Assembly (NCBI GenBank): GCA_003557965.1 | Contig: PWND01000114.1 | Coordinates: forward strand, 1 to 6,903 | Reading direction: 5' to 3' | Length of the DNA stretch: 6,903 nt | Origin: Bacteroidales bacterium | GTDB taxonomy: Bacteria > Bacteroidota > Bacteroidia > Bacteroidales > UBA7960 | Shown: positions 1 to 6,276 of the stretch, piece after piece | Layout of the letters: each line of letters starts with the position of its first letter | Position numbering within the stretch: position 1 is the first letter of the stretch | Translations under genes and position numbers: made by a program | Notes under the pieces: model-generated | Told to the model about the DNA's origin: nothing | The model's input: only the letters and a program-made list of their open reading frames with translations | Database searches by the model: none

Positions 1-108
1 CATCCGGAACTCAGGAAAAACATTTTATGATTACCCGAATTTGTGAAAGTACTTTTAGATTTTTTCAGTTATATCTTTATGAATTGAACAGTATATATTA
101 GTTAGCAG

Positions 109-792
109 CTATTTATTACTTTCATAAAACCTTTTAATAATCATTTCCGGATTTTTTATTGAGTTCTTCAGCCAATCAAGCAAAACGGCTTTTTTTTCTT
201 TTTCGGACAGCTGCCAGTTAATATTTGATTTTCGAAGCTTATTAGTAAGATAATGAATGCTTAAGGCAACGGTTACAGAAATATTAAAGCTTTCCGTAAA
301 GCCATACATAGGAATTTTCATAAAGCCATCAGCAATATTTTTCACATTATCAGTAAGGCCGGTAAGCTCAGTTCCAAACACCAATGCAGTCTTTTCACTG
401 ATATCCAACTCTTCCAGGTTGCAATGATCCTTTCCGGGCATTGTTGCAATAATTTTATAACCTGCTGATTTTAGCGATTTAAGGCATGTTGCGGTGTTAT
501 TATCGTGCTCGCTATAATTTTTTATCGTTAACCATTTTGATGCTCCCAGCTCAATATCCGGATTAATATCAAATGTATATTTATTTTCAATAATATGCAC
601 ATCTTGTACTCCAAAGCACTCGCAACTTCGCAGTACAGCGCTTATATTATGTGTCTGATAGATATCTTCCAGGACAACACTTAAGTGTCTTGTCCTGTTT
701 TCTATTACATTTTTAAATCTTGCAAGCCTTTTTTCTGTAACAAACTCTTTAAGATAATCTACCAGCTTGTCTTGCTCAGTTTCATTCATCAT
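109..792 (-). CDS. trmH: tRNA (guanosine-2'-O-)-methyltransferase, TrmH/SpoU family
   Basis: This is probably the SPOUT-fold enzyme that methylates the 2'-OH of G18 in the tRNA D-loop using S-adenosylmethionine, acting in the cytoplasm. The 227-residue protein shows the three SpoU motifs in order. Motif 1 is NISAVLRSCECFG at residues 49-61 (N49, catalytic-type R55). Motif 2 is LVFGTELTGL at 137-146. Motif 3 is IPMYGFTESFNISVT at 160-174, which forms the knotted cofactor site. Motif 3 and the C-terminal extension rich in lysine and tryptophan (about 185-227) resemble TrmH more than RlmB or TrmL, by recollection of the families. The protein starts with two Met codons (790-792 and 787-789), and either could be used. 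It follows the ureohydrolase gene by 14 bp, so the two are probably co-transcribed, although no functional link is evident. The stop codon is TAG. I see no clear terminator in the 108 bp beyond it. Assignment to SpoU is certain; G18 specificity is inferred. Confidence 0.88.
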   Translation of the reverse strand: MMNETEQDKLVDYLKEFVTEKRLARFKNVIENRTRHLSVVLEDIYQTHNISAVLRSCECFGVQDVHIIENKYTFDINPDIELGASKWLTIKNYSEHDNNTATCLKSLKSAGYKIIATMPGKDHCNLEELDISEKTALVFGTELTGLTDNVKNIADGFMKIPMYGFTESFNISVTVALSIHYLTNKLRKSNINWQLSEKEKKAVLLDWLKNSIKNPEMIIKRFYESNK

Positions 793-806
793 GTTAAGTA
801 AATTTA

Positions 807-1853
807 TCAGCTAAACCCGTTGCTTTGCAGCATGCTAATAATCATTCTATAAAGCAACCTGCATGAAATAACTCCGTCTAATGAGCCCTGGCCTGTTTCA
901 ACTAAGTCAATGCCAATGATTTTTTTCCCTGCACTTACAACTTTATCAACCAGGTACAGGCTTTGCTCATAAGAAAAGCCCCCGGGGACCGGTGTTCCAG
1001 TGGTTGGGCATTCTGAAGGATTGAGAAAATCAACATCGTAGGAGATGTAAACATTTTCAGGCAGCTCATCAACAATACTTTCGCATATATCATTCCATGA
1101 TTTATTATTGAACAGAAGCTTATATATATCCCTTGCCGTAAACATTTTTATTCTCTGTTGATTTTTTACAACAGTTTCATTCTCTTCATCACAATAATCT
1201 CTAACACCAACCTGAACAATTTTGCTGATTTGTGAAATGTTTAATGCATTATACATAACAGATGCATGAGAGTTTTCAAATCCTTCGTATGACTTTCTTA
1301 AGTCAGCATGAGCATCGAGCTGCAGTATTCCAAAATTTTCATTTTTTGCAGATACAGCATTTAGTAAAGACAGGGCAGTGCTGTGATCTCCACCAAGCAA
1401 AACAACATATTTGCCTTCTTCAAGGTATTTTTTACATTTTTGCTCAGTTTCAAATAGTATATTTTTGTAGGTTGAGTTAACTTCTCCAATTATTTTTTTT
1501 CTAACATTAATATTCCGGGATTTCACACCATCAGTAGTTCTAACAAACTTTTCAACTTTATCAAGGCATTCAAGGTTAGTTTTCAGTATTTTGCCGGGAA
1601 TTTCATCCATTGCTATACCGTTTTTCCACATGCCGGGTGCAACGGGGTCAAAAAGATCTATTTGATAGGATTGTTCTTTAATGTTTCCGGGGCCATAACA
1701 TGCGCCGCTTTTATTAGAAACTGTGGCATCCCATGGCAATGGAACAATAACCACTTTAGCGTTATTTACATCGAAAGGAAGCCCAAAAATATTATTTGAT
1801 AAATCACCGGGTGCGTTAGGGTCAAAGCTCTGTATTTTCTTACCAGTTTGCAT
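807..1853 (-). CDS. agmatinase/arginase-family ureohydrolase
   Basis: This is a binuclear manganese ureohydrolase, which hydrolyses a guanidino or formimidoyl compound to release urea or formamide. All expected metal ligands are present: GGDHS at residues 154-158 (H157), DAHAD at 180-184 (D180, H182, D184), and SYDVDFLNPS at 271-280 (D273, D275). H196 in NSHASVM and E319 in DLVETG fit the substrate-side His and Glu of arginases. GTPVPGG at 286-292 is typical of the agmatinase branch. The usual Asp-Pro after the SxDxD motif is Asn-Pro here (N278). At 348 residues it is longer than a typical arginase or SpeB (about 300), owing to an N-terminal extension and an insertion around residues 85-135. 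I recall this layout from Bacteroidetes 'agmatinase family' proteins. The substrate (agmatine, arginine or formimidoylglutamate) cannot be read from sequence, so I give no symbol. A strong terminator lies just upstream, so it needs its own promoter. trmH follows 14 bp downstream. Confidence 0.88.
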   Translation of the reverse strand: MQTGKKIQSFDPNAPGDLSNNIFGLPFDVNNAKVVIVPLPWDATVSNKSGACYGPGNIKEQSYQIDLFDPVAPGMWKNGIAMDEIPGKILKTNLECLDKVEKFVRTTDGVKSRNINVRKKIIGEVNSTYKNILFETEQKCKKYLEEGKYVVLLGGDHSTALSLLNAVSAKNENFGILQLDAHADLRKSYEGFENSHASVMYNALNISQISKIVQVGVRDYCDEENETVVKNQQRIKMFTARDIYKLLFNNKSWNDICESIVDELPENVYISYDVDFLNPSECPTTGTPVPGGFSYEQSLYLVDKVVSAGKKIIGIDLVETGQGSLDGVISCRLLYRMIISMLQSNGFS

Positions 1854-1879
1854 TTCACAAGCTAAATATTAATGATGCG

Positions 1880-1887
1880 TAAAGGTA
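1880..1887 (-). promoter_or_regulatory. candidate -7 box for the ureohydrolase-trmH unit
   Basis: Read on the minus strand this is TACCTTTA, one base from the Bacteroidetes -7 consensus TAnnTTTG, about 26 bp before the ureohydrolase start. A promoter is expected in this gap because the HU terminator closes the previous transcript. There is no TTG at the proper -33 distance, where the terminator stem lies instead, so the call is weak. Confidence 0.3.
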
Positions 1888-1890
1888 AAA

Positions 1891-1920
1891 AAAAAGCCCC
1901 GTAAAATTACGGAGCTTTTT
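1891..1920 (-). terminator. Rho-independent terminator of HU (possibly bidirectional)
   Basis: Two 14-nt arms (1891-1904 and 1907-1920) are complementary throughout except for one G-U wobble pair, with AA between them; in practice the loop would open to four or more bases. The stem has a GC core (GCTCCGTAA read on the minus strand). On the minus strand the hairpin runs straight into a run of nine T, giving a classical intrinsic terminator 20 bp after the HU stop codon. The plus-strand reading also ends in T-rich sequence, so it could act in both directions, but no plus-strand gene needs it here. Confidence 0.9.
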
Positions 1921-1939
1921 GCGTTTTTGTTTTTTTTGC

Positions 1940-2212
1940 TTACTTAACAACGTTAGCAAGTTCAGCACCAGCCTTAAACTTAACAACTTTTTTAGCAGGA
2001 ATAGTAATTTCCTTACCAGTTTGTGGGTTACGGCCTTTACGCTTTTCTCTTTTTGCTACTGAGAAAGAGCCAAATCCTACTAATGCTACCCTGTCACCTT
2101 TTTTAAGTGCGCCAGTTGTAGCTTTAATGAAAGAGTCAAGTGCTTTTTTTGCGTCAGCTTTTGTTAAGCCTGCGTCAGATGCAATCGCATCAATTAGTTC
2201 TGCTTTGTTCAT
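1940..2212 (-). CDS. hup: HU-family nucleoid DNA-binding protein
   Basis: This is a small basic DNA-bending protein of the HU/IHF family that compacts the nucleoid and acts as a dimer. The 90-residue length is exactly that of HU. The N-terminal helices (MNKAELIDAIA, then LTKADAKKALDSF) are followed by the family signature starting at GFGSFSV (residues 46-52) and continuing through basic residues to GRNPQTG at 60-66. The proline there (P63) is the residue that intercalates into DNA at the tip of the beta arm. A C-terminal helix with the KFKAG motif closes the fold. The gene is monocistronic, with a consensus promoter upstream and a strong hairpin terminator downstream, which fits high expression. 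An AAAGGA stretch five bases before the ATG is the most Shine-Dalgarno-like site in the window. Genomes of this group often carry several HU paralogues; this one has the plain 90-residue architecture without extensions. Confidence 0.97.
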   Translation of the reverse strand: MNKAELIDAIASDAGLTKADAKKALDSFIKATTGALKKGDRVALVGFGSFSVAKREKRKGRNPQTGKEITIPAKKVVKFKAGAELANVVK

Positions 2213-2258
2213 TTTTCCTTTGTTTTGGTTTAAAAAAAGAAATCTTATATTTCCATTG

Positions 2259-2288
2259 CAAATATAGAGTATTTATCTAAACATACAA
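2259..2288 (-). promoter_or_regulatory. HU promoter, Bacteroidetes consensus
   Basis: On the minus strand, TTG (2286-2288) is followed by exactly 19 bases and then TATATTTG (2259-2266). This matches the Bacteroidetes primary sigma-factor consensus TTG-N19-TAnnTTTG in every fixed position. It sits about 47 bp before the HU start codon, so the transcript should have an A-rich leader of roughly 40 nt. This is the clearest promoter in the window. Confidence 0.8.
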
Positions 2289-2396
2289 GACAAATTTATG
2301 AAAACTGTTGATTTTGTTGAAAAAAACAAGGTTTTTGTTAATAACTGTAGTTGTTATATCGCTAACAATCAAGCACTTAGCTAAATAATGGAAATA

Positions 2397-3377
2397 TTAA
2401 ATTTTTTTTACTTTTTTTGAAATTTTTGCCCCTCTAAGGTATTCTGACGTCTTTAAAAGCCTTTTTCCGGGTTCCTGAATTGACAAAATCACAACAAAAC
2501 CATCCTTCGCTGCAATTTTCAAAACATTTTTCTCATCAGTAAACACTGTACCCGGTATTTCATTATGGTTTTCGATAACAGGTTTAGCATTTAGGATTTT
2601 ATAGTTTGCCCCTGCTATTCTTTCATTAATTTCAAGTTCTGCGAATGCGCCGGGAACAGGATTTAACCCATGAATAAGGTTGCAAATATCAACAGTGCTT
2701 TTTTCCCAATTAATTTTACAATCAGCTTTATATATTTTAGGAGCCGGCTTCAATTGCGTTTCATGCTTTTCAAAGCAACTCTGACATGTTGGGTCAGCTG
2801 TTTTATTGCCAATTGCATATAATGTATCAACAACCAGTTTTGCACCTTTCATCATTAGTTTGTCATGAAGTGTGCCTGCTGTTTCATTTTCTTCAATATC
2901 AACTTCTTCTCTTAAAATAATTTTGCCTTTATCTATTTCTTCATTGATAAAAAAAGTGGTAACCCCTGTTTTTTTATAACCATATATGACTGCCCAATTT
3001 ATTGGTGCAGCACCTCTGAGATCCGGTAATAGTGATGCATGCATGTTAAATGTTCCAAGTGGGGGAATTTTCCATACTGATTCAGGCAACATCCTGAAAG
3101 CAACAACAACCTGCACATCAGGATTTATTGCTTTTAATTCATTAATAAATCCTTCATCTTTCAGGTTGGCCGGTTGCATAATTTTTAAGCTGTGGCTTAA
3201 TGCAAACTCTTTTACCGGTGAGTATTTTATCTTTCTACCTCTTCCTGCCGGCCTGTCGGGTGCAGTTACAACACCTGCAACATTATAGCCTGCATTAAGA
3301 ATTGCTTTAAGCGAGGCTACAGCTATTTCAGGTGTACCCATAAAAACTACTTTAAGCTTTTGAGAATTATTACTCAT
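2397..3377 (-). CDS. fmt: methionyl-tRNA formyltransferase
   Basis: This enzyme transfers the formyl group of 10-formyl-tetrahydrofolate to initiator Met-tRNA in the cytoplasm, allowing formyl-methionine initiation. The N-terminal catalytic domain begins with VVFMGTPEIAV (10-20), then the tRNA-contacting loop TAPDRPAGRGRK (38-49). The catalytic triad of the formyltransferase family is present as N111 and H113 in NMHASLLP and D149 in EEIDKGK. SLLPDLRGAAPI at 115-126 and TGVT at 137-140 are strongly diagnostic. The C-terminal beta-barrel tRNA-binding domain starts around APKIYKADCKINW (212-224) and contains IHGLNPVPGAF (235-245). The length, 326 residues, is normal. A CxxC (C198, C201) in the interdomain linker is not something I recall from the family. 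The gene follows ribH by 49 bp. That gap holds TACCTTTC on the coding strand (3405-3412), a partial -7 box without a -33 box, so it is most likely the last gene of the TPR-ribH-fmt unit. The deformylase gene def, a common neighbour of fmt, is not here. Confidence 0.97.
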   Translation of the reverse strand: MSNNSQKLKVVFMGTPEIAVASLKAILNAGYNVAGVVTAPDRPAGRGRKIKYSPVKEFALSHSLKIMQPANLKDEGFINELKAINPDVQVVVAFRMLPESVWKIPPLGTFNMHASLLPDLRGAAPINWAVIYGYKKTGVTTFFINEEIDKGKIILREEVDIEENETAGTLHDKLMMKGAKLVVDTLYAIGNKTADPTCQSCFEKHETQLKPAPKIYKADCKINWEKSTVDICNLIHGLNPVPGAFAELEINERIAGANYKILNAKPVIENHNEIPGTVFTDEKNVLKIAAKDGFVVILSIQEPGKRLLKTSEYLRGAKISKKVKKI

Positions 3378-3426
3378 CCGGAAACAAATATTTCTTATAT
3401 TAATGAAAGGTACGGAGTTGCGTTAT

Positions 3427-3915
3427 TTAGCTGATTTTTTTCAATTCAATCATTTTAATTGCGGTAATAGCTGCCTCATCACCTTTATTGCCGTGCTTGC
3501 CACCTGAACGTTCCTTAGCCTGTGAAAAATTATCAGTTGTAAGTACCCCAAAAATTACAGGCTTATTGTATTTTATGGCTACATTCATTATTCCATTAGC
3601 AACTGCATCAGAGATAAACTCAAAGTGCCTTGTTTCGCCTTGAATAACGCATCCAATACATATAACGGCGTCAATATCCCGGTTGTTTTCAAAAATATAC
3701 TGTGCTCCCATTGGGAGTTCATAGCTGCCGGGAACACTGTTAATAAAAAGGTTTTTTTCATTCAGCCCATGATTCAGCAATGTCGTTTTTGCTCCATCAG
3801 CAAGTGCTAAGGTAATTTCCTGATTCCATTCAGCAAACACTATTGCAATTTTCATATCAGATGCATCAGGAACATCTGATATGTTGTATTCCGATAAATT
3901 TTTCTTTTTCGACAT
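3427..3915 (-). CDS. ribH: 6,7-dimethyl-8-ribityllumazine synthase
   Basis: This catalyses the penultimate step of riboflavin synthesis, condensing 5-amino-6-ribitylamino-uracil with 3,4-dihydroxy-2-butanone 4-phosphate to give lumazine. Members assemble into pentamers or icosahedral shells. The 162-residue protein has the usual motifs: AEWN (28-31, aromatic residue stacking on the substrate), VPGSYELP (61-68), and GCVIQGETRHFE (88-99) with the catalytic histidine H97. PVIFGVLTT (119-127) and ERSGGKHGNKG (135-145) follow, with the phosphate-binding arginine R136. The extra 20 or so N-terminal residues, including NLSEY and SVP-like spacing before DMK, match the Bacteroidetes version as I remember it, supporting this start. 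The gene lies 9 bp after the TPR gene and is almost certainly translated from the same mRNA. No other riboflavin gene and no FMN riboswitch is visible upstream, so control by flavin is not indicated. Confidence 0.97.
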   Translation of the reverse strand: MSKKKNLSEYNISDVPDASDMKIAIVFAEWNQEITLALADGAKTTLLNHGLNEKNLFINSVPGSYELPMGAQYIFENNRDIDAVICIGCVIQGETRHFEFISDAVANGIMNVAIKYNKPVIFGVLTTDNFSQAKERSGGKHGNKGDEAAITAIKMIELKKIS

Positions 3916-3924
3916 AGAATCAGG

Positions 3925-4620
3925 TTATTTCATTAAGCCGGAAGTACGTCCAAGGTAGTAATCAATATCGGCAGATTCCCTGGATCCGTGATATTTTGTT
4001 TTTATTTTATAATAAAAGTTGTAAGCACCTTCATAATCTTCTTTTATCTCTTTTAATTGGGCTGCCTTAAATAAAAACATTGGGGTAGTCAGGCTGTTTG
4101 GCTTATATTCAGCAGCTTCGATATAGTATTTTAGTGCATTTGTTTTATCATCCAGCTCAAGGTATGCATCTCCAATAAAACCTAAAGCCATAGCTCCGGT
4201 AAGCTGATCGCGCTTACGGTAGTTTTGCAGGTGCTCAATTGCTTCTTCAAACTCTCCGGTTCTAAGCAAGCTTATTCCTGCATAATACCTTGCTATATTA
4301 GCTGTTTTGGTTCTTCTGTAGCTATCAATAATATCAAGAAAGCCAAGGTGTACTCCGTCACCTTCCAATGCACGGTTATATTTTGATTGATTAAAGTACT
4401 GCTCTGCCTTGTAAATTTCAGCGGTTGCTTCCCTCTCTCTTGGCTCTAAAATAAACCTGTTATATCCAATGTAGCCACCAACTATTAATACAACAATTGC
4501 TACTACCCAGATTATTGTATTCTGGTTGTTTTCAATAAATCTTTCTGATTTGCTTAATGCTTGTTCGACAGCGACTATATTTTTATCGCCTTGCCCTGTT
4601 GATTTTTTTCCTTTTGCCAT
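3925..4620 (-). CDS. membrane-anchored tetratricopeptide-repeat protein (YfgM-like)
   Basis: This is a 231-residue protein with a lysine-rich cytoplasmic N-terminus (residues 1-35), one hydrophobic membrane segment (about 36-53, IIWVVAIVVLIVGGYIGY) and a helical soluble domain. The positive-inside pattern places the C-terminal domain in the periplasm. At least two TPR-like helix pairs are visible: about 107-136 (YYAGISLLRTGEFEEAIEHL) and about 143-176 (LGFIGDAYLELDDKTNALKYY). A weaker third spans 181-212 (FKAAQLKEIKEDYEGAYNFY). The overall plan resembles YfgM/TPR_21 proteins, which work with periplasmic chaperones or the Sec translocon in proteobacteria; that role is only an analogy here. Its position directly before ribH is one I recall from other Bacteroidetes genomes, although no link to riboflavin is known to me. 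A TAnnTTTG box lies about 26 bp before the start, so this gene probably opens the TPR-ribH-fmt operon. Confidence 0.85.
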   Translation of the reverse strand: MAKGKKSTGQGDKNIVAVEQALSKSERFIENNQNTIIWVVAIVVLIVGGYIGYNRFILEPREREATAEIYKAEQYFNQSKYNRALEGDGVHLGFLDIIDSYRRTKTANIARYYAGISLLRTGEFEEAIEHLQNYRKRDQLTGAMALGFIGDAYLELDDKTNALKYYIEAAEYKPNSLTTPMFLFKAAQLKEIKEDYEGAYNFYYKIKTKYHGSRESADIDYYLGRTSGLMK

Positions 4621-4645
4621 AGTATTTTTAAAATTTATTCGGCTG

Positions 4646-4653
4646 CAAAATTA
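4646..4653 (-). promoter_or_regulatory. -7 box of the TPR-ribH-fmt unit
   Basis: On the minus strand this reads TAATTTTG, a full match to TAnnTTTG. It is followed by CAG, much as the HU box is followed by CAA. It lies 26 bp before the TPR start codon. No TTG sits at 19-20 bp upstream, where only an AT-rich stretch is found, so the -33 element is weak. Confidence 0.5.
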
Positions 4654-4695
4654 ATTTATTTTTGCATGATAAAAATATTTTAAAGCATTTTTTTA

Positions 4696-5277
4696 TTATG
4701 GTGACGTTAAGTCAAACTCCACAGCGAAAAATAATTCACCATTAACATGAAGCTCATAAGTAAAAGTTGACAGGTCTTCGCTTAAAATAACATTCCACTG
4801 CCTAACATAGTTGTCTGACAGTAAGTCAATTGTATATTGGTCTTCCGGGAAATACTGTACAAAGTTTGTTCCCCTGTTATCAGAATAACCTCCATAGAGT
4901 GTAGTATCTTCCGGAGTTCCATCCTCATAACGATGATCATGCCTGAATCTAAGCCTGCTGTCTTCAACGATAAAAAGCCATGTGCGCGATTGATCTTCTC
5001 CGACATGAAACGGGATATGAACTTCTTCTTCTTCACACACTGTTACGTGCATCACAAATTCATTATCTGCCCAACTTTCTCTGCCTTCCTTAACAAAAGT
5101 TTCCCTGCCTTTAAATGACAATCCGCACAGGCTCCTGAGATTATCAAGAAAAGCTTGTTCTTTTGAAATGGGTATCATTTCCCCCATATCTGTTGATTCA
5201 TCGTGTTCTTTGTTAAGGCCGGAGCATGCTGCAACTATCATTGCAATGCCGGCAATAATCAGTAATTGTTTTTTCAT
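4696..5277 (-). CDS. lipoprotein of unknown function with RHDHRYEDG motif
   Basis: This is a predicted outer-membrane or surface lipoprotein of 193 residues. The open frame extends upstream to an ATG at 5361, but the internal ATG at 5275-5277 is chosen. It directly begins a signal peptide (KK, then LLIIAGIAMIVAA) ending in the lipobox V15-A16-A17-C18. An acidic linker follows (HDESTDMGE). The mature domain has LCGLSFKG (50-57), the acidic run EEEE (82-85), IPFHVGEDQSRTW (88-100), RHDHRYEDGTPEDTTLYGG (112-130) and a C-terminal EFDLTSP (187-193). From memory these match a conserved but uncharacterised secreted family also found in proteobacteria, where the same DHRH-type, YGG and terminal EFDLT motifs recur. 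I cannot name the family. The protein appears full length, mostly beta strand, with only two cysteines besides the lipidated one (C51, C81). It lies 83 bp after the other lipoprotein gene. TATATTTA (5323-5330, minus strand) in that gap is a weak promoter candidate. Confidence 0.8.
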   Translation of the reverse strand: MKKQLLIIAGIAMIVAACSGLNKEHDESTDMGEMIPISKEQAFLDNLRSLCGLSFKGRETFVKEGRESWADNEFVMHVTVCEEEEVHIPFHVGEDQSRTWLFIVEDSRLRFRHDHRYEDGTPEDTTLYGGYSDNRGTNFVQYFPEDQYTIDLLSDNYVRQWNVILSEDLSTFTYELHVNGELFFAVEFDLTSP

Positions 5278-5360
5278 AAGACAGGATAAGTTTAAAGTAA
5301 ATTTTTGGTTTGTTTTGAGGTGTAAATATAGTACTTTATATAAATCTACAGGTAATCGCA

Positions 5361-6185
5361 TTAATCAATATCACATTCGGTATTAAAAAATTCGGAATCC
5401 CAGCAATAAAAATTGTCATCGCCAAAGAAGGCAGGATCCTTTATACGCCCTTCTTGTGTAGTTCTGTGGAGGTTAATTTCAACAAGGTTATCAACTCCTT
5501 TCATGTAAATATCGTAAAATGCGTTATATTTTTCATCATTTGTAAATCCATGTGAAATATAGCCACCATTTTCAGGGCCTTCAGGGACAATATTTGTATA
5601 TGTTATATCATGAGTACCTTCCGAAATATTTCTATTCCACACAATCCCAACGAAAGGATCTGGGTTTTCAGGATTTTGAAGAAGAGTCCATTCGCCACCG
5701 GTATTGTCAAGGTTTGAAGTTCCTGAATACCAATGAAAATCTTCAAAAGCACCTAACCCGGTTTTACTGATATACATATCCCATTGAACGTATGTGTCAA
5801 ATATTTTTCCATAAAGATTAGCTGTATAAGTTCCATTTGCAACATCAACATCATAAGCCCACAACCAGGCTTCTTCATCCGGCAGATATTCAGGAGTAAA
5901 ATTAAATGAATTAACAAATGTTGCTACAGGTATTGCAAGGTGTACAGAAATAACCAGGTTCCAAACAAAGACACTGGCTGCAGCTCTTTGATAGTTTGAA
6001 TAATCATTATTATTTATTGCTGCGGTTTTGAAGTTATTAGATTCGAAATCTGAAAAATCAATAATAAATGATTCTTTGGGTGGGATTTCCGGCGGATCGC
6101 CGTCGTTTTCTTTTGAGCAGCCCGAAAAAAGAAAAACCGGGCATATTAAAAGAATGGCCAGGGATTTTAAAAAATAAGGTTTCAT
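5361..6185 (-). CDS. lipoprotein of unknown function, tryptophan/aromatic-rich
   Basis: I do not recognise this 274-residue protein. It has a clear lipoprotein signal peptide: MKPYFLK, a hydrophobic stretch (residues 8-20) and the lipobox F20-S21-G22-C23. The residues after the cysteine (SKENDGD) are acidic, as in the lipoprotein export signals reported for surface lipoproteins of Bacteroidetes, so surface exposure is plausible. The mature part has an alanine/valine-rich, possibly helical stretch (about 66-92, with FVWNLVISVHLAIP). It then becomes rich in aromatic residues and probable beta strands: EEAWLWAYDV (104-113), YVQWDMYIS (132-140), FHWYSGTSNLD (150-160), GGEWTLLQNP (163-172) and GIVWNRN (180-186). 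Two cysteines near the C-terminus (C261, C271) could form a disulfide. No catalytic motif is visible. The pattern would suit a small-ligand- or surface-binding beta protein, but that is a guess. It has its own promoter (6233-6263) and is followed by the second lipoprotein gene. Confidence 0.85.
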   Translation of the reverse strand: MKPYFLKSLAILLICPVFLFSGCSKENDGDPPEIPPKESFIIDFSDFESNNFKTAAINNNDYSNYQRAAASVFVWNLVISVHLAIPVATFVNSFNFTPEYLPDEEAWLWAYDVDVANGTYTANLYGKIFDTYVQWDMYISKTGLGAFEDFHWYSGTSNLDNTGGEWTLLQNPENPDPFVGIVWNRNISEGTHDITYTNIVPEGPENGGYISHGFTNDEKYNAFYDIYMKGVDNLVEINLHRTTQEGRIKDPAFFGDDNFYCWDSEFFNTECDID

Positions 6186-6228
6186 AAGTTTGTTGATTTA
6201 GTACATAAATAAACAGTAATTGCATGCA

Positions 6229-6255
6229 TTATCAAAAATAGTATTTTTTTGATAA
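6229..6255. repeat. AT-rich inverted repeat overlapping a promoter
   Basis: TTATCAAAAATA (6229-6240) is mirrored by TATTTTTTTGATAA (6242-6255), the right arm having two extra T. It lies between the thiamine-binding gene and the first lipoprotein gene. It could be a weak terminator for the former or an operator, since the left arm contains the -7 box for the lipoprotein gene. Only one G-C pair supports the stem. Confidence 0.4.
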
Positions 6256-6263
6256 TTTAACAA
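6233..6263 (-). promoter_or_regulatory. promoter of the lipoprotein pair
   Basis: Minus-strand TTG (6261-6263), a 20-bp spacer, then TATTTTTG (6233-6240) match TTG-N19/20-TAnnTTTG. The -7 box is 48 bp before the lipoprotein start codon, similar to the HU layout. The AT-rich background makes chance matches easier. Confidence 0.55.
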
Positions 6264-6276
6264 TTGTTTAATCATT

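Noticed and set aside
1..9. CATCCGGAA at the window edge could be the start codon (minus strand) of the next gene; the same nine bases occur at the fmt start (3375-3383).
   Set aside because: Only one codon would lie inside the window, so no coding evidence is available. A nine-base match is too short to mean much.
2351..2368. Inverted repeat TTGTTA-N6-TAACAA between fmt and HU, with another short one (AACAA/TTGTT) at 2325-2339 followed on the minus strand by T residues.
   Set aside because: Stems of five or six AT-rich pairs are expected by chance in this AT-rich gap. Neither is a convincing fmt terminator or an HU operator.
3405..3412. TACCTTTC (minus strand) before fmt as an internal promoter.
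   Set aside because: The last base of the -7 consensus is wrong and no TTG lies at 19-20 bp. The 49-bp gap is compatible with co-transcription from upstream.
4669..4699. AT-only inverted repeat (ATAAAAATAT against ATTTTTTTAT) after the second lipoprotein gene, as a terminator.
   Set aside because: It has no GC core and poor register. It is not distinguishable from the AT-rich background.
4837..5118. Open frames on the plus strand inside 1262-1480, 2986-3288, 3625-3810, 4837-5118, 5168-5386 and 5552-5770, plus a minus-strand frame at 4782-5036.
   Set aside because: Each lies entirely or mostly inside a well-supported minus-strand gene, has no family motif and has no promoter of its own, so they are shadow frames.
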